This document shows positions 36,601 to 45,373 of a stretch of 60,929 nucleotides of DNA, piece after piece; position 1 is the first letter of the stretch; every line of letters starts with the position of its first letter. The notes under the pieces were generated by a model. That model was not told the origin of the DNA and did no database searches. It worked only from the letters and a program-made list of their open reading frames with translations. The stretch lies in the NCBI GenBank assembly GCA_002344895.1, contig DDUR01000086.1, forward strand, positions 1 through 60,929. The letters are read 5' to 3'. Made by a program: the position numbers and the translations under genes. This DNA is from Ignavibacteria bacterium UBA2333 (GTDB taxonomy: Bacteria; Bacteroidota; Ignavibacteria; Kapaibacteriales; Kapaibacteriaceae).

Positions 36601-39321
36601 CTGGCGAACGAAATCAGCGGCGTCAGCGGCGACTCAACGAGCCGTGGTGTTGTTGTTGAACAAGTTCGTAACGACTATCAGAACGTTTCGAGCACGGGTG
36701 GTATCTACTCCGCTCCTGCACGTCCTGAGCACACGATCGTTGGTAGCAACGTTGTGTGGGGTCTGCGTCGTGGCGCGAACACTGGTTCGATGGCCGGCGT
36801 TCACCTGCTCACACGTCGTATGAACAACGACATCCTCACGCCACATACGGCTGACTACTTCACACGTCAGGATACAGTAGCCAACAACACGGTCTACATT
36901 GAATCTGACGGTCTGACAGGTCCTGGTGCTATCGTTGGTATTGGTTCGCAGCAAGGTAATGGTACGGTCGTTGTCAATAACGCCATCGCCATCACAGCTC
37001 CTGCCAATGCAGCTACGTTTGCACAAACGGCTCTCCTCAGCGTTGGTACACTCTTCCGTGAGACACCGCTTAACCGCGAGTACCTCCCGGCGAATGCACC
37101 AAATCCAATGATGTCGAACTACAACGCCTTCTGGGCTCCGAACTCCACAGTCGCTCGCTTCGTCGAAGTCGCTCAAAACAGCGGTATCGTCAGCGCCGGT
37201 ACGACAGCGGAATTCCAGACAATTGATCAATGGCGCTCCTGGACAGGTCAGGATCGTGCATCGGTCGTTGGCAACTTCGTTGCTGAGCATGAACTCCAAG
37301 GTATCGCTCCAAATCAGAAGCTCCGCGTCAAGATTACGCCGCAGCCACCGATCGGATCGATTCTCAACAACCGTGGTATGACCGTTAAGGCCATTACATC
37401 GGACGTTGATGGTAATGTTCGTAATGAAACGGGTATCGGATATGACATTGGTGCTGATGAGTTCCAAGGTCGTCTCTATCTCAGTGATGTTGAAGTCATG
37501 GACATCCTCAGCCCAGCTTCGTACCGCAGCACAACCGGTACAACAAGCGATGCAGAGTATATCATGACGAAGGCTCCGGTTGACGTCAAGGCTCGTGTAC
37601 GAAACAGCGGCGCTCTTGCCACAACACGTACACCAGTTCGCGTTCGCATCTTCATGGAAACACCAGTTTCCAACAATACCAACCTTGCTAACCCAACATG
37701 GGGTGGTGCCGTTGTTGATCGTACGATCTACACGGACCTTCAAGCTGGTCAGATTGCAGACCTGACGTTTAACGTTCCGAACTTCACACCGCAGACATAC
37801 TTTGGTCTTGCCGGATACACGACGCCAACGCGCTTCGGTTCAATGGCTGCCAACGTTACACCGCGGTACCGTGTAGAAGTAACGGCTGGATTTGACGAAA
37901 ACGGTGCCAACAACACCTTCGCAAAGACGGTCCGCTTCTACATCCAGAAGTCGCAAATGAGCATCCTCGTTTCGGCTGTTGGAACGACAAACAACATCAC
38001 GACCGGAACACCAACAGCGAACCAGATTGCTGGTAAGCTCAATGCTGACTCACTCGTACGTGGCTTTAACCACATCGGATGGGTTAACAATCCAGCTGCT
38101 AACGTCTACTCATACGACGTCTTCGAACGTTCGGCATGGGAAGGTCGCGCTGTGAACTATAACATCTATCGTTCACTCTTCTGGTCACACGACCAAACGG
38201 CCCTCACACGCACTGAGCGCTCCGACATTCGCAACTTTGTTCGCGATGGTCAGATCTCTGGTAAGAAGAACCTCGTTATCGGTTCGCAAGACATTCCACG
38301 TAATCACGTAGGCCTGAACTTCACGAACGACGAAGAATTCGTGAACAAGGTTCTCCGCGTAGATCACATCGCACCTGGTACACCAGCTCCTGGCACGTAT
38401 CACGGTAAGCGCATCCTCGGTGCAGCTCAAACACGTAACGTAACGGAAACGATCACACGCACAGGCTTTGCCGGTGACGCTGATCCGCTCCCAGCCCTCG
38501 TTCGTGTCTATAGCGATGCTACGACAAGTGGTCTTGCTTCGCCATCCTACTTCTACGTGAAGGGTGACCGCACAACAACGGACTCGATCTCAGGTGCCTC
38601 AACCGGTAGCCTCTTCGTGAACACAATCTTCCTCGGTGTTGATTGGCGCCACTATGGCCGCCCATCATTCAACACAGGTGTTGAGCGTGTTATCCGTGGT
38701 GTAGTTGACTTCCTCGAATCCAACGGCGGTACAGTTGTTCCTGTTGAGCTTGCATCGTTTGATGCCAAGGCTCGTGCTAATGATGTTGATGTCTTCTGGA
38801 CAACAGCTTCTGAGCAAAACAGTGATCACTTCCGCGTAGAACGCAGCCGCGTTTCCGAAGCCGGAATGGTGACGTCGCAAGACTTCGCTACAATCGCTAC
38901 GGTACCGGCAGCAGGTAACTCCACAGAACGTCGTGACTACCTCACAACGGACCGTGGTCTCGAAGCAGGCACGTATGTATACCGCCTCGTCAGCGTCGAT
39001 CACGACGGTTCCACCGCTCGTTCGCAGGATGTACAGGTCGTCGTCGTAGACGGTTCTGCACTCAGCCTGAATGACGTTGTTCCGAATCCGGTTGCTAACG
39101 AAGCACAAGTGACATTCTCACTTGGTACTGCATCGGACATCCAAATCGTTCTCGTTGATGTGAACGGTACGGAAGTTGCCACACTCTTCAACGGATTCCA
39201 CGCAGCTGGTCCTGGTGAAGTAACACTTTCCACAACGAAGCTTTCGAGCGGTTCCTATACGCTTGTTATTCGTGATGGAAATGGTCTCTTCGCTACGAAG
39301 ACCGTCAACGTTGTGAAGTAA
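33634..39321 (+). CDS. Giant T9SS surface protein with CARDB-like and beta-helix regions
   Basis: 1895 residues. The signal peptide MRALNLSSHRWRAAFALALMM is chosen as start (AGGG about 9 nt upstream of ATG 33634; the frame is open from 33511). Order: a Tyr-rich N-domain (about 30-300), CARDB/Ig-like modules (about 430-690), a right-handed parallel beta-helix (about 720-1290) ending in the typical GYDIGADEF, further beta modules, an FnIII-like region (PVELASFDAKARANDVDVFWTTASEQNSDHFRVER begins it) and a type A T9SS sorting module (PNPVANEAQVTF ... KLSSGSYTLVI). Codons become very uniform after about 36 kb (CGT/CGC, AAC, GGT, ACG/ACA), a sign of high expression. It could be the main cell-surface protein. 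It sits between a 5' hairpin and a strong terminator, so it is its own transcription unit. Confidence 0.85.
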   Translation: MRALNLSSHRWRAAFALALMMVVGSAYMSAQRLYVVPGQAAAPKTMLNYDYPMVYPYPNNVYEAHYDYMFYDYVTINKSQYVIRAADMLAAGMCAGPISSLGYRFISAVRWDMELTIKMKHIPASQNTLTPPWQTGLTQVYYNSNYTLNPIALNDTTWVDWQFQNNFTWDGASNIVVEICRKNLNTTLTYNTIATRYYVTHVNPPNGPYNQYPGNTAPWIHGYSYTFSPENRKNCDNPQYGAYTLWGYRYDYNNYVYEYYKPFRPLVRLGSATGVVQSFPDDQDPRRILKSGDNYNGSDAAHPKPSITFFQSPGTSYQFSYRVVGPLPSTNVVYEARMSGNSLIPYTGTGSGQTTYTFTDASGPYAGTGGALDLTNAVGGAYRVESDFYSPCGVTSWLKAFVVAFPNDVALSQIRSPQALPKKHPININLPLAAQIQNVGLNPVTDVDISATVRTYPGGAVVTTEETNWTGNLNTGDRANVDFPTGSFIPTVAGKYTVEYCATLNNAIDQGASNNCQPFTGEQHIFEVTYNEEAAAGTIIVPSSGGRFFANRPMRPEGTVLNTGILDLTDVPVRMQIYKLPNRDLVYNRTAIVPSIDAAVPLNIALVQFPLFTPPDGGSYEACMTTEMPGDQVAANNRTCVTFTVDANLSGVYTIGSKNAGKPRNYGSIQQAVDDLFLKGVSGPVTFEFTDAEYSVGFFAPNAPALDLTTAVVGMSATNTVTFKPTLDRSLTKGAVTIRMNTANGIGILFGQSLFPNNTNALAREFPNIRQFSNSTGYFRFDGGTQKSLRFEVNATTPHRSAFYLQEGSSNVEVKNCVIANAPNATASYTTNLPQIFFVGSQFVYENDTRTVSGNTLSYSAGIVSRAKVPVGTTGNNGERLDTLVNVNNTFSGNEISGFGYGVVSLGMGTLIKGGVNVYTPYYNQNTTITNNVITNVAAAGVMIGHEDKATVAGNRIYNVGKVTGAAIKNAMGIQVGGANTYNTMDARILANEISGVSGDSTSRGVVVEQVRNDYQNVSSTGGIYSAPARPEHTIVGSNVVWGLRRGANTGSMAGVHLLTRRMNNDILTPHTADYFTRQDTVANNTVYIESDGLTGPGAIVGIGSQQGNGTVVVNNAIAITAPANAATFAQTALLSVGTLFRETPLNREYLPANAPNPMMSNYNAFWAPNSTVARFVEVAQNSGIVSAGTTAEFQTIDQWRSWTGQDRASVVGNFVAEHELQGIAPNQKLRVKITPQPPIGSILNNRGMTVKAITSDVDGNVRNETGIGYDIGADEFQGRLYLSDVEVMDILSPASYRSTTGTTSDAEYIMTKAPVDVKARVRNSGALATTRTPVRVRIFMETPVSNNTNLANPTWGGAVVDRTIYTDLQAGQIADLTFNVPNFTPQTYFGLAGYTTPTRFGSMAANVTPRYRVEVTAGFDENGANNTFAKTVRFYIQKSQMSILVSAVGTTNNITTGTPTANQIAGKLNADSLVRGFNHIGWVNNPAANVYSYDVFERSAWEGRAVNYNIYRSLFWSHDQTALTRTERSDIRNFVRDGQISGKKNLVIGSQDIPRNHVGLNFTNDEEFVNKVLRVDHIAPGTPAPGTYHGKRILGAAQTRNVTETITRTGFAGDADPLPALVRVYSDATTSGLASPSYFYVKGDRTTTDSISGASTGSLFVNTIFLGVDWRHYGRPSFNTGVERVIRGVVDFLESNGGTVVPVELASFDAKARANDVDVFWTTASEQNSDHFRVERSRVSEAGMVTSQDFATIATVPAAGNSTERRDYLTTDRGLEAGTYVYRLVSVDHDGSTARSQDVQVVVVDGSALSLNDVVPNPVANEAQVTFSLGTASDIQIVLVDVNGTEVATLFNGFHAAGPGEVTLSTTKLSSGSYTLVIRDGNGLFATKTVNVVK

Positions 39322-39346
39322 GAAACACAGCGTCAGACATTCTTTT

Positions 39347-39388
39347 AACCGCTCCCGCACGGTTTCGTGCGGGAGCGGTTGTATTTTT
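39347..39388 (+). terminator. Strong intrinsic terminator of the giant surface-protein gene
   Basis: AACCGCTCCCGCAC pairs with GTGCGGGAGCGGTT (14 bp perfect, 6-nt loop), followed by GTATTTTT. It ends right at the ATG of lnt. Confidence 0.9.
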
Positions 39389-40996
39389 ATGGGCTCCATG
39401 CGCCCCTTTGCCCCCTACCTCCTCACTGGTTTTCTGCTCGTTGCAGCATTTTCTCCATCACCAGTGGGCGTTCTTAGCCTTATTGCCTACGTACCACTGC
39501 TCTTGGTCCTAACGACAGACGCTGTTACGCTGAGTACGGCAAAACGCCGTTGGGCACTCTACATAACATTCGCTGTTTTTCATATTGGCACGAACTGGTG
39601 GATATCATCATGGCAAGAGCGTACGGATCCATATCTCTTTGCTAGTGGTCTCGCATTATGTGTGTTTCATCCATTCTTTCTCATGGCTCCGTGGGCTGTT
39701 GTTGGAGCAATTGCCCGCCGCTCCCGGAGATTTGCACTGGTACTCGCACCGATCGTCGTAACGGCATTTGAGTGGGCTCACGGTCAAACAGATGCTTCGT
39801 ATCCGTGGTTAACGACGGGCTACATGGTTGTTGGAAATGACCTGGCGCAACTTGCAGAATGGGTTGGAGTGTACGGTTTGACGTTTATGATCCTCTGTGT
39901 CAATGTTGCCGTTTCGGTCGCGTGGATGGGCTGGCGTCGATATCCGCGACGTTCACGCGTTGTGGCTACATCGATTACTCTTTTTGTTGGAATCTGGTGG
40001 ACCCTTGGTTACACACTTCGCGAAGGAGCATCCCTCGCCTTCAGGAAGGGTGGTGGCACAAGTGTCGCCCTTGTTCAGCCAGATGAGGACCCGTGGGAAA
40101 AGTGGAGTGATCCGCGAATACAGGTCAGACGTCACATTTCGATGGTCGACTCTGTTCGGGCATCGGGTAAACGGGTGGATCTGGTTGTCTGGAGTGAAAC
40201 CGCCATTCCTTTCCCAATTCGCGACGCTCGATATTCGCCGGAATGGGAGTCATTACGCACGTGGATTGATACGTCAGGCATATCCCTGCTTACGGGCTAC
40301 AGTGATTTTTACGTGTATCCGACAGGTACTGCGCCTCCATCGGCGAGAACATCGACACTGGATCTGACAACACGATTTGATGCATTTAATGCCGCAATGC
40401 TCATAGAGCCAGGTCGTTCGGATATTCCAGTCCATCGGAAGACCATGCTGACTCCCGTGGCCGAAAGGCTACCGTTTGCTGACCAGCTGACGTTTGCAAT
40501 GTCGTGGTTTGAATGGGGTGTCGGAATTTCGTCATGGGGCAAAGGGGCTGTTCGCGAGCCGCTACCATCGAGACATCCCCCTCAGATCGGCGTGATCATC
40601 TGCATTGAATCAATTTATCCTGAGGTTGCCCTTGACCTCGTACGAAATGGTGCGAATGTGCTCTGCGTCATCACCAATGATGCCTGGTACAATGGCACTC
40701 CGGGACCTCGGCAACACTACGACATCGCCCGAATGCGGGCGATTGAACAGCGAAAGACGCTTCTGCGATGTGCCAATTCAGGTGTTACGGGCGTGATTCT
40801 CCCAAACGGAGCGTCAGCAGCAGAGATTCCAGCTCTTGAACCTGGAGTCCTTACACTACCTGTTTACACCAATGAAGAACGTACCGTCTTTAGCAGAATC
40901 GGCAACCTCCCGGCCCAAATCTTTGCCGTATGTACGGCCGGAATCTTGCTGACGCTCATCGTGCTACGTACACGAGAACGGCGTAGGTCTTCGTAA
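39389..40996 (+). CDS. lnt: Apolipoprotein N-acyltransferase
   Basis: 535 residues. The N-terminal half has about six to seven membrane helices and the C-terminal half is a nitrilase-fold periplasmic domain. The catalytic triad is visible: Glu in WSETAIPF, Lys in HRKTMLTPVAERLPF and Cys in GVIICIESIYPE. It adds the third acyl chain to the N-terminus of lipoproteins. The first ATG, 39389, directly follows the T-run of the preceding terminator, so a ribosome binding site would have to be the hairpin arm GGGAG; ATG 39398 is the alternative. The start of the coding region carries a GGGGC-type motif (39402-39415, RPFAPY). A terminal hydrophobic helix is present. Confidence 0.94.
   Translation: MGSMRPFAPYLLTGFLLVAAFSPSPVGVLSLIAYVPLLLVLTTDAVTLSTAKRRWALYITFAVFHIGTNWWISSWQERTDPYLFASGLALCVFHPFFLMAPWAVVGAIARRSRRFALVLAPIVVTAFEWAHGQTDASYPWLTTGYMVVGNDLAQLAEWVGVYGLTFMILCVNVAVSVAWMGWRRYPRRSRVVATSITLFVGIWWTLGYTLREGASLAFRKGGGTSVALVQPDEDPWEKWSDPRIQVRRHISMVDSVRASGKRVDLVVWSETAIPFPIRDARYSPEWESLRTWIDTSGISLLTGYSDFYVYPTGTAPPSARTSTLDLTTRFDAFNAAMLIEPGRSDIPVHRKTMLTPVAERLPFADQLTFAMSWFEWGVGISSWGKGAVREPLPSRHPPQIGVIICIESIYPEVALDLVRNGANVLCVITNDAWYNGTPGPRQHYDIARMRAIEQRKTLLRCANSGVTGVILPNGASAAEIPALEPGVLTLPVYTNEERTVFSRIGNLPAQIFAVCTAGILLTLIVLRTRERRRSS
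40536..40548 (+). repeat. GGGGC-type dispersed motif (coding)
   Basis: GGGGCAAAGGGGC in lnt, read as WGKGA. It is in a different reading frame relative to the motif from the copies that encode KGAKG, so the DNA rather than the peptide is conserved. Confidence 0.6.
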
Positions 40997-41032
40997 TATG
41001 CAAGTTCATTCCACTCAGAACGTTCGGAAACC

Positions 41033-42364
41033 ATGAATCAACGACCGATTGTTGCAATCGCCGTCGTCATCCTCCTTCTGGGGATGACTGATGCCCTTGC
41101 CCAATACAAGCCAATAAAGTTTGAGGAGTACGATCTCCCCAACGGACTTCACGTTATCCTCCATGAGGACCATTCAGCTCCTGTAGTTGCAACTGTTGTT
41201 CACTACAAGGTAGGCTCGCGCGATGAGGATCCAAGCCGCACAGGATTTGCGCACTTCTTTGAGCATCTCATGTTCGAAGCGACCGATGCAATCGAACGCG
41301 GAACAATTGACAAACTCATCAACGGTGCTGGCGGTGAACTTAACGCCTTTACGTCGCAAGATGAAACCGTCTATCACTTCGTGGTTCCTTCATCCGAAGT
41401 GCGCCTAGCTCTCTGGATCGAAGCTCAGCGTATGCGCAAACTTCACGTTGATGCAGTTGGAGTTGAGACGCAACGAGGTGTTGTAAAAGAGGAACGCAAA
41501 AATCGCTATGACAATGCAGCCTATGGCGGTTGGCTTGAAAAAACGTTTGCTACACTCTTTGAAGGAACGCCGTATCAGTGGGCGACGATTGGATCTGCGC
41601 AACACATTGATAGTGCGTCCATACCAGAGTTTAAAGCATTCTATGATATGTATTATCGGCCGAACAATGCTGTGCTGGTTGTAAGTGGAGACTTTGATCC
41701 CGTTGTGGTCAAGGAAACAATTGCTGCTTACTTCGGTGGTTACGAACGCACATCGGAACCAGTCCGACCACAATTTGGTGGGCTGAAGCCGATGACGGGA
41801 GAAGTGCGTGAATCGATCGATGATCCGCGAGCACAACTACCAGGAGTCTTTGCGGGCTATCGAGGTGTTGGTCAGAAGGATGAGGACGCCTATGCCGTAG
41901 AGCTTCTCTCATCAATTCTCAGCGACGGAGAATCTTCACGTCTGTATCGAGCCGTAGTTGACTCACTCCAGCTGGCCGTGCAGGTAGGGACCAATCCCTT
42001 TATCAATGAATATGGAGGTCTCATCTTCCTCATTGGGATTGCGGCACCTGGCAAGGACCTTGCTGAAATGGAGCGGGAAATGGACAAAGTGATCGAAGGT
42101 GTCGTAACATCTGGTGTTACTGAGGCTGAGCTTACCAAGGCTAAGAATATCGTCGAATCTCGGTTTATCTCACAGAGGACAGGCGTGTATCAGAAGGCCT
42201 TGTCTCTGTCGAACTATCACCGGTACTTTGGCAACACCTCCCTTGTAAACGACGAACTATCGAGATACATGAAGGTAACAAAGGCGGACATTCAAAGAGT
42301 TGCAAAACGACTGTTTGATACAAAGAATCGCAGCGTCCTTGTATATCGTCCGGCGAAAGGATAA
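41033..42364 (+). CDS. M16-family zinc metallopeptidase (catalytic subunit)
   Basis: 443 residues with a signal peptide (residues 1-23), so it is periplasmic or envelope-located. The inverted zinc motif HxxEH is intact as HFFEH (His74, Glu77, His78), with a third ligand Glu about 153/154 in VKEERKNRYD. It is the processing half of a heterodimeric M16 protease; the second subunit is encoded 3 nt downstream. Substrate unknown. Confidence 0.93.
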   Translation: MNQRPIVAIAVVILLLGMTDALAQYKPIKFEEYDLPNGLHVILHEDHSAPVVATVVHYKVGSRDEDPSRTGFAHFFEHLMFEATDAIERGTIDKLINGAGGELNAFTSQDETVYHFVVPSSEVRLALWIEAQRMRKLHVDAVGVETQRGVVKEERKNRYDNAAYGGWLEKTFATLFEGTPYQWATIGSAQHIDSASIPEFKAFYDMYYRPNNAVLVVSGDFDPVVVKETIAAYFGGYERTSEPVRPQFGGLKPMTGEVRESIDDPRAQLPGVFAGYRGVGQKDEDAYAVELLSSILSDGESSRLYRAVVDSLQLAVQVGTNPFINEYGGLIFLIGIAAPGKDLAEMEREMDKVIEGVVTSGVTEAELTKAKNIVESRFISQRTGVYQKALSLSNYHRYFGNTSLVNDELSRYMKVTKADIQRVAKRLFDTKNRSVLVYRPAKG

Positions 42365-42367
42365 TCA

Positions 42368-44590
42368 ATGACACCGATTAACATGAACATCACCGCTGCA
42401 TTTCTGCGTTCAATTCTCTTTGCATTCGTTGCACTCTGTGTTGTTGTTGGTGAGACTGATGCACAGTCAAAGAAGCCAACGAAGAAAACGACGAAAAAGA
42501 GTTCAAAACAAGCGTCAACGAAGGATGCCCCTACGACTGCGCCACAAGCACAGGACGAAGTGCAAAGCATCGATAAACCAGATCTTAACAATCGTCCGAA
42601 GGCTCTTCCAGGTACTCCGTTCGCCTTCCCGGACTACGAACGATTTGACATGCCGAATGGCATGACCGTATTTGTGGTTGAAAATCACGAGCAGCCAACA
42701 ATCACGATCTCCCTCGTTATCCGTGGGGGTGAGGCTGTAGATCCACCCGGTAAGGAAGGGGTGGCTTCATTGGCGGCGGATATGCTTGCCAAGGGCACAA
42801 AAAAACGTGCCGCACGGGAGATTGCTCTCGCGCTTGATGGTGTTGGTGCAAGTATCTCCGCGAACGTTGTTGGTGAGTCGATCACGATTACGGGATCATC
42901 GCTAAAAAAACACGTTGATCTCCTGCTTGACATCATGTTTGACCAGCTTTGCGCTCCGACATTCCCGGAAGAGGAGCTTGTTAAACTCAAGCAGCAGTAT
43001 GTTGCTGCGGCAACAAACGAGAAATCACGGCCAGCAGAAATAGCTCAAGCTCTCTCGCGGAAGGTGATCTACGGTTTTGAGAATCCACTCGGCCGGCGCC
43101 GTTCGGAGAAGTCGATTAACGCAGTTACGCGTGAGGATGTTGTAAAGTTTTACGAAGAGTACGTCCGTCCAAACGTATCTGCCATGGCAGTTGTTGGTGA
43201 TGTGAATCCAAAGGAAGCTCGGACATGGCTAACAAAGTATGCCACACCATGGCAGAAGAAGTCAACGCCTACCGTTTCAATTCCGGATGCAACACCAGCA
43301 CCACAAGGTGTGTACTTCGTTCCGCGGAAGGGCTCTGTCCAGTCATCCATTGTTGTTTGCGCGACGGCTCCCGCCGTTAAAGATCCGATGTGGTTGCCTC
43401 TTGATGTAGGCGTTTCTTACTTTGGATCCGGATTTGGTAGTGTGCTTTTTGCGACGCTGCGCGAAACACATTCGTATACGTATTCGCCGTTTTCCTACGT
43501 CACACGAGGTCGTAAGGTAAATCGCATCTCTATGGGTGCAGATGTCCGTACAGCAGTTACTGACTCAGCAATCACAGTCATCCTTCGTGAACTAGGTGGT
43601 TTGGTAAACGACGGTCCTGACGAAGAAGCGCTCGATCGACGAGTAACGTATCTCGTTGGTCAGTACGGACGTGCATTTGAACGAGGTTCTACGGTTGCAA
43701 GCCTGTTGCTACAAGGGTGGCTCAACGACGTTTCACCAGACGTTGTAGCAGGAATGCTTGACAAGATCAAGAGTGTCGACGTAGCTTCGGTTCACGATGC
43801 TACCAAGTTGTATTTGGGAATGTTCAACCTTCGGATTGTAGTCGTCGGTAGTCCTGACATTCGATCCAGACTTGAGCAATTCGGACCGATCAAGGACTTT
43901 ACTCTGGATCTTGAGCCACTTGAGGATCAGCCGTGGGAGCCCGTTTCCAAAACGGCGGATCAGATAGCAGCTGATTTTGTCCGTGCAATCGGAGGAGCTG
44001 ATGCACTCCAGAAGTCTCCAGTGATAACCCTGAATGCGACAGCCGAAATGACCATGCAGGGCCGTACGATGAGCGGGACCTTTGATCGTGTTTTTAGCGC
44101 ACCAAACAAAGAATACGTCTCTGTGAACCTCGGCGTTGTTGTACAAAAGCAATGGGTGGACGGTACTAGTGTCTGGACATCTCTTAGTGGTGGCCAGCCA
44201 GCAAAGGCAGATGCTGCTGAATCCCGTCAGCTATTGTTCGAAGCACGACTTCTACCAGGGATGGCCTTTACAGAAGACGGAGTTGAAGCAAAGGTCCTTG
44301 GAAAACGAGAAGGTGTAGTTGGAGTTGATGTAAAGACACCTTCCGGCATGATCTGGCACCTGTACTATGATGAGTCAACTAGTTTGTTAAAGAAGGTAGA
44401 AAAGGAGATGGAAACGCCGCAAGGAATACTTACGACGGTTGAGGCTTATGATGGCTGGACAGCATTCGGCTCATTGAAGCTGCCTACCACCGTAAGAATT
44501 TCTAACTCCATCTATTCGATTTCCTACACAGGCACGTATAACGTAAACGCTACGGCCTCGGAATCGACCTTCCGTCCTGAAGGAAACTAA
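42368..44590 (+). CDS. Non-catalytic M16 subunit fused to a LolA-like C-terminal domain
   Basis: 740 residues. A signal peptide (to about residue 32) and a Lys/Thr/Gln-rich linker precede two M16 domains (about 88-520). At the place of HxxEH it has SLAAD (134-138), so zinc is not bound. The substrate-clamping Arg365...Tyr372 pair (LRETHSYTY) is kept, as expected of the regulatory half of heterodimeric M16 pairs. The last 200 residues (from about 535) form a beta-rich domain resembling LolA/outer-membrane lipoprotein carrier folds (DFVRAIGGADAL, AEMTMQGRTM), an unusual fusion. It is encoded 3 nt after the catalytic subunit. Confidence 0.88.
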   Translation: MTPINMNITAAFLRSILFAFVALCVVVGETDAQSKKPTKKTTKKSSKQASTKDAPTTAPQAQDEVQSIDKPDLNNRPKALPGTPFAFPDYERFDMPNGMTVFVVENHEQPTITISLVIRGGEAVDPPGKEGVASLAADMLAKGTKKRAAREIALALDGVGASISANVVGESITITGSSLKKHVDLLLDIMFDQLCAPTFPEEELVKLKQQYVAAATNEKSRPAEIAQALSRKVIYGFENPLGRRRSEKSINAVTREDVVKFYEEYVRPNVSAMAVVGDVNPKEARTWLTKYATPWQKKSTPTVSIPDATPAPQGVYFVPRKGSVQSSIVVCATAPAVKDPMWLPLDVGVSYFGSGFGSVLFATLRETHSYTYSPFSYVTRGRKVNRISMGADVRTAVTDSAITVILRELGGLVNDGPDEEALDRRVTYLVGQYGRAFERGSTVASLLLQGWLNDVSPDVVAGMLDKIKSVDVASVHDATKLYLGMFNLRIVVVGSPDIRSRLEQFGPIKDFTLDLEPLEDQPWEPVSKTADQIAADFVRAIGGADALQKSPVITLNATAEMTMQGRTMSGTFDRVFSAPNKEYVSVNLGVVVQKQWVDGTSVWTSLSGGQPAKADAAESRQLLFEARLLPGMAFTEDGVEAKVLGKREGVVGVDVKTPSGMIWHLYYDESTSLLKKVEKEMETPQGILTTVEAYDGWTAFGSLKLPTTVRISNSIYSISYTGTYNVNATASESTFRPEGN

Positions 44591-44593
44591 ACG

Positions 44594-45310
44594 GTGCAGC
44601 TTGTCTCAGCCATTCGGGCCATGTGGGCGGCTGTAGTCGAGCCTGTACGAATCCCTGACGTACGAACGGCGACGGCACTATCGATGTTTGCCGTCGCCGT
44701 TCTTCTCGTCACCGCGGCGTCAACATGTTTTCAGTATCTGGAAGCCCAAGACGCGACACTCGCCAGACATGCTGAAGCTTTGGCAACACGTCTTGGAGCA
44801 CCGGAACAGCCCACAACGACAACAGAGGGAGTTGATCTCTCGTCACCGCAACGTGCCTTCACAGCGATACTCGGCATAACTCTTTTGCGTGAGGTCGTGA
44901 GTATGGTTGCAATGGCCGGTGTACTTCTTGGTTTGATGAGATTTATGACAAATGCCGACCTTGGATTTGGGGCGGCTATTTCATCTGTAGCAGCAACGGC
45001 CTTTATCCAGATACTCGGTGCGGGGGTAACGACGCTTTTCCATCTCATAACTCACGATATGCGATGGGGGCTCCATGCCGGAATATTTATCGAACCAATG
45101 TCGTCACCCTTTCTCTTTGCCTTTCTACAACGAGTTGATGTAGCTGCCCTCTGGCAATATGTAGCGGCAGCCGTCGGAATGGCCTCGTGGGCTGGACTTG
45201 ATCGTCGGTACGGAATCATCGTTGGGACTGTATCCTGGGCTACCATTCTTATCGTAGTCTTCGGCGGAATGAGCCTTCTTTCTTGGATTATGTCGACTTC
45301 TGTTCGGTAA
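44594..45310 (+). CDS. YIP1-like integral membrane protein
   Basis: 238 residues with five to six hydrophobic helices (about 28-48, 88-108, 122-150, 172-200, 205-230). The loop composition and the first block (MWAAVVEPVRIPDVRTATAL) are in the style of bacterial YIP1-family proteins, of unknown role. The start is GTG 44594, 3 nt after the M16 gene; ATG 44618 is an alternative. Co-expression with the M16 pair is likely. Confidence 0.7.
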   Translation: MQLVSAIRAMWAAVVEPVRIPDVRTATALSMFAVAVLLVTAASTCFQYLEAQDATLARHAEALATRLGAPEQPTTTTEGVDLSSPQRAFTAILGITLLREVVSMVAMAGVLLGLMRFMTNADLGFGAAISSVAATAFIQILGAGVTTLFHLITHDMRWGLHAGIFIEPMSSPFLFAFLQRVDVAALWQYVAAAVGMASWAGLDRRYGIIVGTVSWATILIVVFGGMSLLSWIMSTSVR

Positions 45311-45373
45311 TCTGTAACCAATTTTCCGCTGGCTCTGTCAACCGTTCGGAACGCACGCAGTACAAAAGCGACA

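Noticed and set aside
36634..37743. 369-codon minus-strand open frame opposite the giant surface protein
   Set aside because: It mirrors the strong codon bias of the plus-strand gene, has an unlikely Cys/Arg/Val-rich composition and no ribosome binding site. The same holds for 34819-35646, 36034-36558 and 54545-55636.
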